DNA from: Pseudoxanthomonas taiwanensis
GTDB lineage: Bacteria > Pseudomonadota > Gammaproteobacteria > Xanthomonadales > Xanthomonadaceae
Direction: 5' to 3'
Assembly: GCF_010093135.1 (NCBI RefSeq)
Contig: NZ_PDWK01000005.1
Coordinates: forward strand, 1-64,000
Length of the DNA stretch: 64,000 nt
Shown here: positions 1-7,552 of the stretch, in pieces
How positions within the stretch are numbered: position 1 is the first letter of the stretch
Layout: each line of letters begins with the position of its first letter
Made by a program: the position numbers and the translations under genes
Notes under the pieces: model-generated
What the model was told of the DNA's origin: nothing
Seen by the model: only the letters and a program-made list of their open reading frames with translations
Database searches by the model: none

Positions 1-2
1 TC

Positions 3-164
3 CGCCAGGCCAAGTACGCGCGGCGCTACCTGGCCGAAGCCGCCTACCGGTTCAACCGTCGCTTCCGCCTGCATGAGATGCTGCCGCGACTGGCCACCGC
101 CATGCTGCGCTGCAAGCCTTGCCCCGAGCCGGTCTTGCGCGCTGCGAGCAATTTTCATGGCTGA
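3..164 (+). mobile_element. IS1595-family transposase, 3' end only
   Basis: The frame is open from the left edge and encodes 53 residues before a TGA at 162-164. The peptide has the YLAEAAYRFNRRF-type tail that I associate with the C-terminus of IS1595 (ISXO2-like) DDE/DDN transposases, ending in a short basic region with two cysteines. Only the tail is visible, so the catalytic triad and intactness of the element cannot be judged. The family call rests on this tail alone. Confidence 0.65.
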
Positions 165-247
165 GGGTCGGGGCTAATCAGGAAACATTAAGCACCGGAT
201 GCTCCTGCGGGCGCGGAACGCGCGGCGCCGGCCATGCCGGCGCGCGG
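165..247. other. Probable right end of the IS element and junction to chromosomal DNA
   Basis: This 83-bp non-coding strip lies between the transposase stop and the stop of the nuclease gene on the other strand. The A/T-richer part at about 165-190 (ggggctaatcaggaaaca) is where the right terminal inverted repeat would be expected. The left end is outside the window, so neither repeat nor target duplication can be confirmed. A GC-rich stem (225-232 with 236-243) follows; it has no T-run and might only weakly serve as a terminator for the minus-strand nuclease gene. Confidence 0.35.
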
Positions 248-1099
248 TCAGTCCGCCGGTTCGGGCAGCACGCGGAAGCGCACGTACAGGCCGAAGTGGT
301 CGGAGGCCCACACGCCCCCGGCATCCGGCGCGGTGAACAGTCGCCGCGCCTCGACCGGCTGCAGGCGGCCGCGCTCCAGGAACACGTGGTCGATGCGGGC
401 GCGGCGCTCGAAGTAGTGCGGGTTGAGCGTGGTGGCGCCGTCCGGCCGGGTGTGCGGATGCAGCGCCTGCCAGGCGTCCACGTGGCCGCGGTGCAGAGCG
501 GCCAGCTCCGGCGCGTCGCTGGTGGCGTTGAAGTCGCCTGCGATCACCACGGGCAGGCCTTCGGAGGTGGCTTCGATCCAGGCCAGCAGGTCCTGCACCT
601 GGCGTTCGCGGATGGCGCCGCCTTCGGGCGTCCAGTGCAGGTGGGTGACGTACAGGTTGAGCGGCCGGTCGCCGGCCAGCACCCGCACCAGGCCGGCCGT
701 GCGATGGTCCTCGAGCGGGTGCAGCAGGGTTTCGCCGCGATCGAGCACGGTGCCGCGCACCAGCAGGGCGTTGCCGAAGCGGCGCGGGCTGCTGGGCGGA
801 TCGGTGGTGGTGAAGTGCCAGTCGTAGCCCAGCTCGCGCGCCAGCCAGACCGCCTGGTTGGGCAGGTCCTCGTGCTGCAGCACCTCCTGCAGGGCGATGG
901 CGTCCGGCCGCAGGCGGCGCAGTTCCTCGACGATCTGCACGCGCCGCCGCGGCCAGTCGTCGCGGTCGTGGTAGAGGTTCAGCGTGACCAGGCTGAACTC
1001 GTGCGCCGGCACCCGGCCTCGCTGGCCGTCGTCCGCCGGCGCCGCGCCGGGGGCGGTGGCGATGGCCAGGAGGACCAGCAGGCGGCGCAGCGTGTTCAT
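248..1099 (-). CDS. Endonuclease/exonuclease/phosphatase family protein, exported
   Basis: A 283-residue member of the EEP (DNase I-like) fold. The N-terminus (MNTLRRLLVLLAIATAPG) is a signal peptide, so the enzyme should act in the periplasm or outside. Family motifs are clear: TLNLYHD near the mature start, ALQEV (metal-binding Glu), THLHW, GDFNATSD (catalytic Asp-x-Asn) and the C-terminal SDHFGLYV with the catalytic Asp-His pair. These support a metal-dependent phosphodiesterase; substrate (nucleic acid, phospholipid or other) cannot be told from sequence. The ATG overlaps the stop of the upstream M14 peptidase by four bases (ATGA), so the two are translationally coupled. The open frame extends far upstream, but that part is a shadow of the peptidase gene. 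Confidence 0.88.
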   Translation of the reverse strand: MNTLRRLLVLLAIATAPGAAPADDGQRGRVPAHEFSLVTLNLYHDRDDWPRRRVQIVEELRRLRPDAIALQEVLQHEDLPNQAVWLARELGYDWHFTTTDPPSSPRRFGNALLVRGTVLDRGETLLHPLEDHRTAGLVRVLAGDRPLNLYVTHLHWTPEGGAIRERQVQDLLAWIEATSEGLPVVIAGDFNATSDAPELAALHRGHVDAWQALHPHTRPDGATTLNPHYFERRARIDHVFLERGRLQPVEARRLFTAPDAGGVWASDHFGLYVRFRVLPEPAD

Positions 1100-2892
1100 G
1101 GCGTCGGCGGCGGCGTGTCCAGGCGCAGCACCGGGTACAGGCCGTAGCGCTCGTCCCAGGCCGGGTGCAGGCGGTAGAAGAAGTCCAGGCGCGCCTGCGG
1201 GCTGGGGGCGAAGGCCGGGTCGCTGGCCAGGCGCTGCTCGAAGCGTGCGCGCAGGCCTGGATCGGCGGCCAGCATCTCCCGGGCCACGGCCTCGGCCACG
1301 TACGGCTCCATGTATTCCTTGCGCTCGAAGGCGTTGTTGAACAGTCCCCAGGCGGCCAGCGAGTCGGGTGCCTGCGGTTCCAGCAGGGCCACGGCCAGGC
1401 GCGACAGCGGCTGCTGCAGCGGCACGTACAGGGCGCCGGCGCCCACGTCGCGCGGCTCGGCCTGCCAGCGGCCCTGCAGCGCCAGGCGCTGGTGGCCCTC
1501 GGTGGTGCGGGCGGCGAAGCGGATCTCCTCCGCGCGGAAGGCCTGCACCGGCGCCTGCGGCCAGGCCGCGTCCAGGCGCCGGAAGCGCACGCCGTGGGTC
1601 TCCAGCAGCGGCTGCACCACCGGCACCCAGGCCGGCGGCACCAGGTAGCCGGCGCGCGGGGCGGTGACGGTGAGCGAGGGCACCACCTGGTCGCGCAGCG
1701 GCACCCGCCAGACTTGCGGGGTGGATTCGTCGTAGCGGGTCATCAGCGCGCCGGAGATTTCCGAGGGCGTGCGCGTGTAGGCGTAGCCGCGGAACTCGAC
1801 CGTGCGCGCCTGCTCCGTGGCCTCGTATTCCAGTGCCACCTCGCTGCCGCCCAGGGCCGCGGCGCGACGGTCGGCGGCCTGCGCCTCGCGCAGCCAGTCC
1901 GCGCCGTGGCGGGCCACCTGCTCCAGCACCGCGACCACCGTGTTGCGGGTGGTGCGCACGCGCTCCGGGTACGGTTTCCAGGAGTGGGTTTCCACCAGCA
2001 TGCCGAAGCGGTTGCGCAGCAGGAAGTAGCCGTGCGAGAAGCGCGGCGGGGAGACGTCGTCGGCGAAGCCCGAGGCCGGATCGTCCTCGACCACGAAGGA
2101 GGGGTAGTAGGGCAGCGGCAGCGAACCCTGCCGCTCCAGCTGCGCCAGCACCGCGTCGCGCAGCTTGCGGCCGATCCGGCCCAGCGCCGGGTCGCCGGCG
2201 CGCACCGGCTCCACCTGCACGGCGATGTCGTGCTCGAACTGGGCGCCGTCGGTGGCGTGCAGGTCCACATGGACCAGCGGATCCCAGGCGCGCACCAGGG
2301 CGAGCATGGCGCGCATCTCGGCCGAGTCGGCCTTCATGTAGTCGCGATTGAGGTTGTAGCCCTGGGCGGTGGTGCGCCAGCCCATCTCCTCCGGACCACG
2401 CTGGTTGGGCCGGTTCCAGGCGCCGAAGCGTTCGTGGCCGTCCACGTTGAACACCGGCACGAACAGCCACACCAGCTTCTCCAGCGCGCCGGGCGCGGCC
2501 CGGCCTTCGAGCACCTCGCGCAGGGCCAGGAAGCCGGCGTCCTTGCCGTCCACCTCGCCGGCGTGGATGCCGCCCTGGACCAGCACCACCGGCAGGCCGC
2601 GGCGGCGCGCCTCCTCCGGATCGAACACCCCGGTGGCGGTGGCCTCCAGCAGCTGCATCGGCCGGCCCTCCGGGGTGGTGCCGAAGCTGAGCGTGCGCAC
2701 CTTGTCCGGCCATCGGGCCTGGAAGGCGGCAGCCAGCGCCGACACCTCGTCGTAGCGGCCGGTGCGGGCAAAGCCGGTCCGCTCGGCCAGTGTGGCCAGG
2801 CCGTCCTCCGTGGGCGCCGCGGCGGCCGCAGCGGGTACCGACAGGGCCAGGAGCAGGGGCAGGTGGCGGAGCGGCAGGGGGCGCAGGGGCAT
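1096..2892 (-). CDS. M14-family zinc carboxypeptidase, exported
   Basis: About 598 residues with an N-terminal signal sequence (MPLRPLPLRHLPLLLALSVPAAAA). The M14 zinc site is visible: GGIHAGEVDGKDAG supplies His110 and Glu113, followed by the N-R-D segment (YNLNRDYMKAD) and HVDLHATDG for the third zinc ligand. The length fits bacterial M14 proteins with an extra C-terminal domain after the catalytic domain (about residues 30-350). The expected role is removal of C-terminal residues from peptides in the periplasm. I chose the ATG at 2892; a TTG at 2910 would add six residues, and neither has a convincing ribosome binding site. The gene is first in a two-gene unit with the EEP protein. Confidence 0.88.
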   Translation of the reverse strand: MPLRPLPLRHLPLLLALSVPAAAAAAPTEDGLATLAERTGFARTGRYDEVSALAAAFQARWPDKVRTLSFGTTPEGRPMQLLEATATGVFDPEEARRRGLPVVLVQGGIHAGEVDGKDAGFLALREVLEGRAAPGALEKLVWLFVPVFNVDGHERFGAWNRPNQRGPEEMGWRTTAQGYNLNRDYMKADSAEMRAMLALVRAWDPLVHVDLHATDGAQFEHDIAVQVEPVRAGDPALGRIGRKLRDAVLAQLERQGSLPLPYYPSFVVEDDPASGFADDVSPPRFSHGYFLLRNRFGMLVETHSWKPYPERVRTTRNTVVAVLEQVARHGADWLREAQAADRRAAALGGSEVALEYEATEQARTVEFRGYAYTRTPSEISGALMTRYDESTPQVWRVPLRDQVVPSLTVTAPRAGYLVPPAWVPVVQPLLETHGVRFRRLDAAWPQAPVQAFRAEEIRFAARTTEGHQRLALQGRWQAEPRDVGAGALYVPLQQPLSRLAVALLEPQAPDSLAAWGLFNNAFERKEYMEPYVAEAVAREMLAADPGLRARFEQRLASDPAFAPSPQARLDFFYRLHPAWDERYGLYPVLRLDTPPPTP

Positions 2893-3020
2893 GCGGGGCT
2901 GAACGGGCAAAGAGACTACATGATGCCAGCGCCGCGCGCGGCCGTATGCGGGCCGGCCGGGTTCCGGTCGCCGCCGCGGATCGGGTACGCTCGCCTCTTT
3001 TGCGACGGACCCACAGAGCG

Positions 3021-4589
3021 ATGACCGACACCGCCGCCGCCCAGGCGCGCATGCCGCGCCAGATCGCCAACATCATCGGCAACGAGGCCTGCGAGCGCTT
3101 CAGCTTCTACGGGATGCGCAACATCCTGGTGCAGTTCCTGATCACCTCGACGCTGCTGCAGTACATCGCCGAGGGGCCGGAGCGGGAACTGGCGGCCAAG
3201 GACGTGATGCACACCTTCATGATCGGTGTGTACTTCTTCCCGCTGCTGGGCGGCTGGCTGGCCGACCGCTTCTTCGGCAAATACCACACCATCCTCTGGT
3301 TCTCGCTGGTCTACTGCGCCGGCCACGCCTGCCTGGCGCTGTTCGAGCACAGCCGCGCCGGCTTCTTCACCGGCCTGGCCCTGATCGCGCTGGGCGCGGG
3401 CGGCATCAAGCCGCTGGTGGCCTCGTTCATGGGCGACCAGTTCACCCAGGCCAACAAGCACCTGGCCAGGGTCGTCTTCGACGCCTTCTACTGGATCATC
3501 AACTTCGGCTCACTGTTCGCCTCGCTGACCATGCCGCTGTTCCTGAAGAACCACGGCCCGGCGGTGGCGTTCGGCATCCCCGGCCTGCTGATGTTCGTGG
3601 CCACCTTCGTGTTCTGGCTGGGTCGCAAGCGCTACGTGATGCTGCCGCCGGCGCGCCCCGACGAGGATCCGCACGCGTTCTCGAAGGTGATCCGCACCGC
3701 GCTGCTGGCACGGGCGCCGGGGCAGGGCCGCCCGGGCCTGTGGCTGGCCTGGGCCGGCCTGGCGCTGGCGGCCGGCGCGCTGGCGCTGGCGCCGGCGCTG
3801 GGCATCGTCATCGCCCTGTGCCTGGCGCTGGTGCTGGTGCTGGCCGGCGTCGGCGGTGGCGCCTGGGTGCAGCTGGAGCGCGTCCGCGGCGTGCACCCGG
3901 ACGCGGCGGTGGACGGGGTGCGCAACGTGCTGCGGGTGCTGGTGATCTTCGCCCTGACCACGCCGTTCTTCTCACTGTTCGACCAGAAGGCCTCGACCTG
4001 GGTGATCCAGGGCAACGCCATGACCAGGCCGGACTGGTTCGTGTCCTCGCAGATGCAGGCGCTGAACCCGGCGCTGGTGATGATCCTGATCCCGTTCAAC
4101 AACCTGGTGCTGTACCCGCTGCTGCGCCGGCTGGGCTGCGAGCCGACCGCGCTGCGACGCATGACCGCGGGCATCGCCTTCAGTGGCCTGGCCTGGATCG
4201 TGGTCGGCACGCTCCAGGTGGTGATGGACGGCGGCCAGCCGATGAGCATCGCCTGGCAGATCCTGCCGTACGCGCTGCTGACCTTCGGCGAGGTGCTGGT
4301 CTCGGCCACCGGCCTGGAATTCGCCTACAGCCAGGCGCCGACGGCGATGAAGGGCGTGGTGATGAGCTTCTGGAACCTCACCACGACCATCGGCAACCTG
4401 TGGGTGCTGCTGGCCAACGCGGCGGTGCGCAACGAGGCGGTGCTGGAGGGCATCGCCGGCACCGGCCTGAGCACCACCGCCTTCCAGATGTTCTTCTTCG
4501 CCGCCTTCGCCCTGGTCGCGGCGCTGGTGTTCGGCCTGTACGCGCGCGGCTACCGCATGATCGACAACTACCGTTCCGCAGCGGCCTGA
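3021..4589 (+). CDS. Proton-dependent oligopeptide transporter (POT/PTR family)
   Basis: A 522-residue polytopic membrane protein. Near the N-terminus it carries the POT signature NEACERFSFYGMRNIL, which contains the proton-coupling ExxERF motif, and it has about 14 hydrophobic segments, as in the bacterial DtpT/PepT group. POT proteins take up di- and tripeptides with protons across the inner membrane. That fits its position next to peptidases (M14 divergent at 1096-2892, rhomboid downstream), although no shared regulation is visible. The ATG at 3021 is chosen because it directly precedes the conserved N-terminus; the frame is open further upstream but overlaps the divergent M14 gene. It ends ten bases before the rhomboid start, so the two probably share an mRNA. 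Substrate range is not determined by the sequence. Confidence 0.92.
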   Translation: MTDTAAAQARMPRQIANIIGNEACERFSFYGMRNILVQFLITSTLLQYIAEGPERELAAKDVMHTFMIGVYFFPLLGGWLADRFFGKYHTILWFSLVYCAGHACLALFEHSRAGFFTGLALIALGAGGIKPLVASFMGDQFTQANKHLARVVFDAFYWIINFGSLFASLTMPLFLKNHGPAVAFGIPGLLMFVATFVFWLGRKRYVMLPPARPDEDPHAFSKVIRTALLARAPGQGRPGLWLAWAGLALAAGALALAPALGIVIALCLALVLVLAGVGGGAWVQLERVRGVHPDAAVDGVRNVLRVLVIFALTTPFFSLFDQKASTWVIQGNAMTRPDWFVSSQMQALNPALVMILIPFNNLVLYPLLRRLGCEPTALRRMTAGIAFSGLAWIVVGTLQVVMDGGQPMSIAWQILPYALLTFGEVLVSATGLEFAYSQAPTAMKGVVMSFWNLTTTIGNLWVLLANAAVRNEAVLEGIAGTGLSTTAFQMFFFAAFALVAALVFGLYARGYRMIDNYRSAAA

Positions 4590-4598
4590 GGACGCGCC

Positions 4599-5216
4599 AT
4601 GGACTATCCCGTCACGTTGCTGCTGATCGCCGTCACCTCCGTGGTGTCCTGGCTGGGCTTCGGCGACCGCCGCATCATCGACCGCATGATCCTGTGGCCG
4701 CCCGCGGTATCGCGCGGGCGGCAGTACTGGCGGCTGGTCAGCTACGGCTTCGTCCACGCCGACATGGCCCACCTGCTGTTCAACATGGTCACGCTGTTCT
4801 TCTTCGGACGGCTGATCGAGCAGGTCATGCTGCGATTGACCGGCGCCCTGCTGACCTTCCCGCTGTTCTACCTGGGGGCGCTGCTGGTCTCGATCCTGCC
4901 CAGCTACCTCAAGCACCAGCGCGATCCCCAGTACCTCAGCCTGGGCGCCTCGGGGGCGGTGTCGGCGGTGCTGTTCGCCTACATCCTGCTGGCACCGTGG
5001 TCGCTGATCTTCGTGTTCTTCATCCCGGCGCCGGCCGTGCTGTACGCGGTGTTCTACGTCGGCTACAGCCTGTGGATGGACCGGCGTGGTGGCGACCACG
5101 TGAACCACAGCGCGCACCTGGCCGGCGCCGCCTTCGGCGTGATGTTCATGCTGGCCATGGAGCCGCGGCTGCTGCAGGTGTTCCTGCACGAGCTGCTCAA
5201 CCCGCGCCTGGGCTGA
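4599..5216 (+). CDS. Rhomboid-family intramembrane serine protease
   Basis: A 205-residue integral membrane protein with six predicted membrane helices. Rhomboid hallmarks are present: the helix-2 HADMAHLLFNM segment with the conserved His and Asn, the catalytic serine in LGASGAVSA (Ser118) and the partner histidine in NHSAHLAGAAFG (His173). Rhomboids cut transmembrane substrates within the inner membrane; the substrate here is unknown. The start ATG lies nine bases after the POT transporter stop, which indicates co-transcription. No extra cytoplasmic domain is present. Confidence 0.9.
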   Translation: MDYPVTLLLIAVTSVVSWLGFGDRRIIDRMILWPPAVSRGRQYWRLVSYGFVHADMAHLLFNMVTLFFFGRLIEQVMLRLTGALLTFPLFYLGALLVSILPSYLKHQRDPQYLSLGASGAVSAVLFAYILLAPWSLIFVFFIPAPAVLYAVFYVGYSLWMDRRGGDHVNHSAHLAGAAFGVMFMLAMEPRLLQVFLHELLNPRLG

Positions 5217-5286
5217 GCGCGCGCTCACCCGGCGCGAACGGCTGGCGTGCCAGCCTGCCTGCGTCGAACCAGGACGGAGGCAGGCG

Positions 5287-5991
5287 ATGGCTACCCGATC
5301 CACGCGCAGGACCGCGGGCCGCGGCGTCGCGGCCGGTGCATCCGCGACCCCGGCGCGCAAGCGCGCCACGGCGGCGAAGAAGACCGTAAAGAAGGCCACG
5401 AAGAGGGCCACGGGCGTGCGTGCGGCGAAGACGGCGGCCGGCAGGACCCCCACGAACAAGGCCGCCATGAAGAGGGCCGCACCGAACGAGGCTGCCGCAA
5501 AAAAGCCCGCCGCGAAGAAGTCCACCACCCGGAAGGCGGCTGCGAAGAAGGCGGCCGCCACGACAGCCGCGGCGAGGAAGGGTGCGGCGGGGATGCCGGC
5601 CCCGGAGCGGACCACGGGCGCGGCCGGGAAGACGGCCGGTGGCGCGGCGGCGCGTGGCGGTGCCCGCAACGCAAGCGGACGCGCGGGCCGGGCGCAGGCG
5701 GCGCGTTCCGGTGGCCAGGGCAGGCGGCCGACGCCGGAGCAGTCCCTGGCGGCCAGCCGCGAGCTGCTGCAGGCACAGCGGCAACAGGCACGCCAGGTGT
5801 CGCCGTGGCGGCGGCTGGAACAGGGCGGCACCGCGGTGCCACAGGCCGGCGAGGCGGGGGGCGCGGCCACTCCCGCCGAGGGCGCCAGGGTGCAGGCGCT
5901 GCACGAGGCGGAGACCCGGTTGCCGGCGCAGCACGGCAGCACCGGCACGCACGACCGCCGCAACCAGCGCAAGCGCGACCGGCGCGGCTGA
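5287..5991 (+). CDS. Lysine/alanine-rich histone H1-like protein
   Basis: A 234-residue, extremely basic, low-complexity protein. Residues about 20-110 are built from irregular KKA/KKTVKKATKRA-type repeats typical of bacterial H1-like and AlgP-like proteins that coat DNA. The C-terminal part (from about residue 145) is different: it is rich in Q, R and E, contains a predicted amphipathic helix (QSLAASRELLQAQRQQARQ), and ends in a short RNQRKRDRRG tail. The ATG at 5287 is preceded by GGAGG seven bases upstream, a good ribosome binding site. Role in chromatin is inferred from composition only. Repeat number in this kind of gene commonly varies between strains. Confidence 0.75.
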   Translation: MATRSTRRTAGRGVAAGASATPARKRATAAKKTVKKATKRATGVRAAKTAAGRTPTNKAAMKRAAPNEAAAKKPAAKKSTTRKAAAKKAAATTAAARKGAAGMPAPERTTGAAGKTAGGAAARGGARNASGRAGRAQAARSGGQGRRPTPEQSLAASRELLQAQRQQARQVSPWRRLEQGGTAVPQAGEAGGAATPAEGARVQALHEAETRLPAQHGSTGTHDRRNQRKRDRRG

Positions 5992-6002
5992 GCGGGCGGC
6001 GC

Positions 6003-6026
6003 GGGGAGCGGGCCGGGCCGCTCCCC
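6003..6026. terminator. Stem-loop between convergent genes
   Basis: A nine-base perfect stem (6003-6011 with 6018-6026, loop of six) sits in the 44 bp between the stops of the H1-like gene (+) and the small protein gene (-). There is no long T-run, so this is a plausible but not classic bidirectional terminator. Confidence 0.45.
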
Positions 6027-6035
6027 CGGCGGGGG

Positions 6036-6197
6036 TCAGGCCGAGTAGGTGGCCGCCCGACGGTTGTACACCTCGGCGTTGAGGCGCTCGAACTCCCAGG
6101 TGTCGGTCTGGCCGTTGACGACCAGCTGGTAGAGGCCCTCCAGCAGGGAGGCGTCGTTGTTCTGCTCCGAAGAGGGCTGCAGATCCAGGATCTTCAT
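6036..6197 (-). CDS. Small protein of unknown function (53 aa)
   Basis: The ATG at 6197 is preceded by GGGAG seven bases upstream, and the encoded protein starts MKILDLQPSSEQNNDASLLE and ends in NRRAATYSA. It has no signal peptide, membrane segment or cysteine. It is polar and slightly acidic, and its N/Q/T/S content stands out from the GC-driven A/R/G/P composition of neighbouring shadow frames, which argues for a real gene. The longer frame back to 6284 lacks a good start and is rejected. I do not recognise the family. It stands alone, convergent with the H1-like gene and divergent from the GNAT gene. Confidence 0.6.
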   Translation of the reverse strand: MKILDLQPSSEQNNDASLLEGLYQLVVNGQTDTWEFERLNAEVYNRRAATYSA

Positions 6198-6355
6198 GTG
6201 GCAACTCCCGATTGCGGACGTGCCTGGGATCAAGCAAGAAGCGTGCCGTTGCGGGCGGGTGCTAACCGATTGATTTCCCGTCACGCGGCCGCCACATGGC
6301 GTGGACGAGGATTCGACGCGCCGCGTCGGATTCCTGCCACCTTCCGGAGCCGTCC

Positions 6356-6637
6356 ATGACCGAATCCCCGATCCTCCACCGGGCCGAGGCCCACTGTTTC
6401 GAAACCGAGGCCGAGGGGCACCTGGCCTGCCTGGAGTACCGGCTGGAGGCGGGGGTGATGCGGATCACCCATACCCACGTGCCGGAGGCGATCGGCGGCC
6501 GCGGCATCGCCGGCCGCCTGGTCCGCGCCGCCGTGGACCAGGCGCGGGCCTCGGGCTGGAAAGTGGTGCCGGCCTGCTCCTACGCGGCGGCCTGGATCAC
6601 GCGCCATCCCGAATACTCGGACCTGGTCGCCGGCTGA
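6356..6637 (+). CDS. Small GNAT-like N-acetyltransferase (YjdJ-type)
   Basis: A 93-residue protein matching the minimal single-domain GNAT group (the Acetyltransf_CG / YjdJ type). It has the short strand pair around LACLEYRLEAGVMRITHTHVP, the acetyl-CoA-binding turn GGRGIAGRLV, and the characteristic VPACSYAAAWITRHPEY ending. Such proteins bind acetyl-CoA but their acceptor is generally unknown. The ATG at 6356 gives the standard length; an upstream in-frame ATG at 6296 would add 20 atypical residues. It is transcribed away from the small protein and is followed 60 bp later by the lipoprotein gene. Confidence 0.82.
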   Translation: MTESPILHRAEAHCFETEAEGHLACLEYRLEAGVMRITHTHVPEAIGGRGIAGRLVRAAVDQARASGWKVVPACSYAAAWITRHPEYSDLVAG

Positions 6638-6697
6638 GGCCGGCAACGCTACACTGGGCCCGGATGCCGGGCCGTCATTGCGCAAGGGAGATGCCGG

Positions 6698-7546
6698 ATG
6701 CGCCGCAACAAGACCTGGATCGTCCTGTCCCTGATGCTGGTGCTGGTCGCCGGCTGCCGCCGTGAGGTGCCCGAGGCCGGCGCGCCCGCCGCCGCTTCCG
6801 CCGGCGCCCCGGATGTACCGCAGGCGGCCGGAGAGGACGCCGGGGACGCCGACACCGGCCCGCCACCGTCCATGGAGGACGTGATCGAGCACGACCCGCG
6901 CTACGTGGTCGGCATCAGCTATCCGCCGTCGGCGCGCGTGCATCCGGGCCTGGCCCGGGTGCTGTCCGACTACGCCCAGGCCGCCCGCCACGAGCTGATG
7001 GAGGCGGTGGAGGGTGTGGAGCCCGGGGTGATGCGCGCACCCTACGAGCTGTCCCTCGGCTTCCGCGACCTGGTCAACACCCCATCGGTGGTGGCGGTGG
7101 CCGCCGACGGCAGCCTGTACACGGGCGGCGCCCACGGCCAGCCGCTGGTGGCCCGCTTCGTGTGGTTGCCGCGCCAGGGCGAGCTGCTGACCTCCGAGCA
7201 CCTGCTGTCGGCCGAGGGCTGGAAGGCGGTGGCCGACTACGCCGCCGAGCAGCTGGGCACCGCCGCGCACACCCGCGCCGCGGACGAGGCGCTGGACCCG
7301 GCGCAGCGCCGGCAGTTGCTGGAGGTGGCGCTGAAGATGATCGAGGAGGGCACGCAGCCGGAGCCGGAGAACTTCGCCCACTTCGAGCCGGTGATGGGGC
7401 CGGGTGGCCGGATCGCCGCGCTGCGCTTCGTGTTCCCGCCCTACCAGGTCGGGCCGTACGCCGACGGCGTGCAGTACGTGGAAGTGCCGGTGGCGGTGTT
7501 CGCGCCGCACCTGGCGCCGGCCTACCGCGGGCTGTTCCTCGAGTGA
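6698..7546 (+). CDS. DUF3298/DUF4163-type periplasmic lipoprotein
   Basis: A 282-residue protein with a lipoprotein signal ending LVLVAGC (Cys20 is the predicted lipidated residue), then an A/P/G-rich linker to about residue 55. The folded part has a DUF4163-like N-terminal region (YVVGISYPPSARVHPGL) and a C-terminal DUF3298-like half with the typical SLYTGGAHGQP turn and the LPRQGELLTSEHLL segment. This architecture resembles the extracellular domain of RsiV, which binds lysozyme, but no membrane anchor other than the lipid or partner sigma factor is present, so that function cannot be assigned. The stop is six bases before cfa, so the genes are probably co-transcribed. Confidence 0.8.
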   Translation: MRRNKTWIVLSLMLVLVAGCRREVPEAGAPAAASAGAPDVPQAAGEDAGDADTGPPPSMEDVIEHDPRYVVGISYPPSARVHPGLARVLSDYAQAARHELMEAVEGVEPGVMRAPYELSLGFRDLVNTPSVVAVAADGSLYTGGAHGQPLVARFVWLPRQGELLTSEHLLSAEGWKAVADYAAEQLGTAAHTRAADEALDPAQRRQLLEVALKMIEEGTQPEPENFAHFEPVMGPGGRIAALRFVFPPYQVGPYADGVQYVEVPVAVFAPHLAPAYRGLFLE

Positions 7547-7552
7547 GGCGCC

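Noticed and set aside
248-3082. A 944-codon minus-strand frame covering both the nuclease and the M14 peptidase
   Set aside because: Only its last 283 codons encode a recognisable protein; the remainder is an R/A/G/P-rich frame overlapping the peptidase gene, typical of very GC-rich DNA.
5340-5600. Lys/Ala repeats of the H1-like gene as a DNA tandem repeat or CRISPR-like array
   Set aside because: The repetition is at the amino-acid level with irregular DNA units; there are no spacers or constant repeats.
6198-6284. N-terminal extension of the 53-residue protein
   Set aside because: No good ribosome binding site for the far start, and the added residues look unlike the rest of the protein; GGGAG precedes the ATG at 6197.
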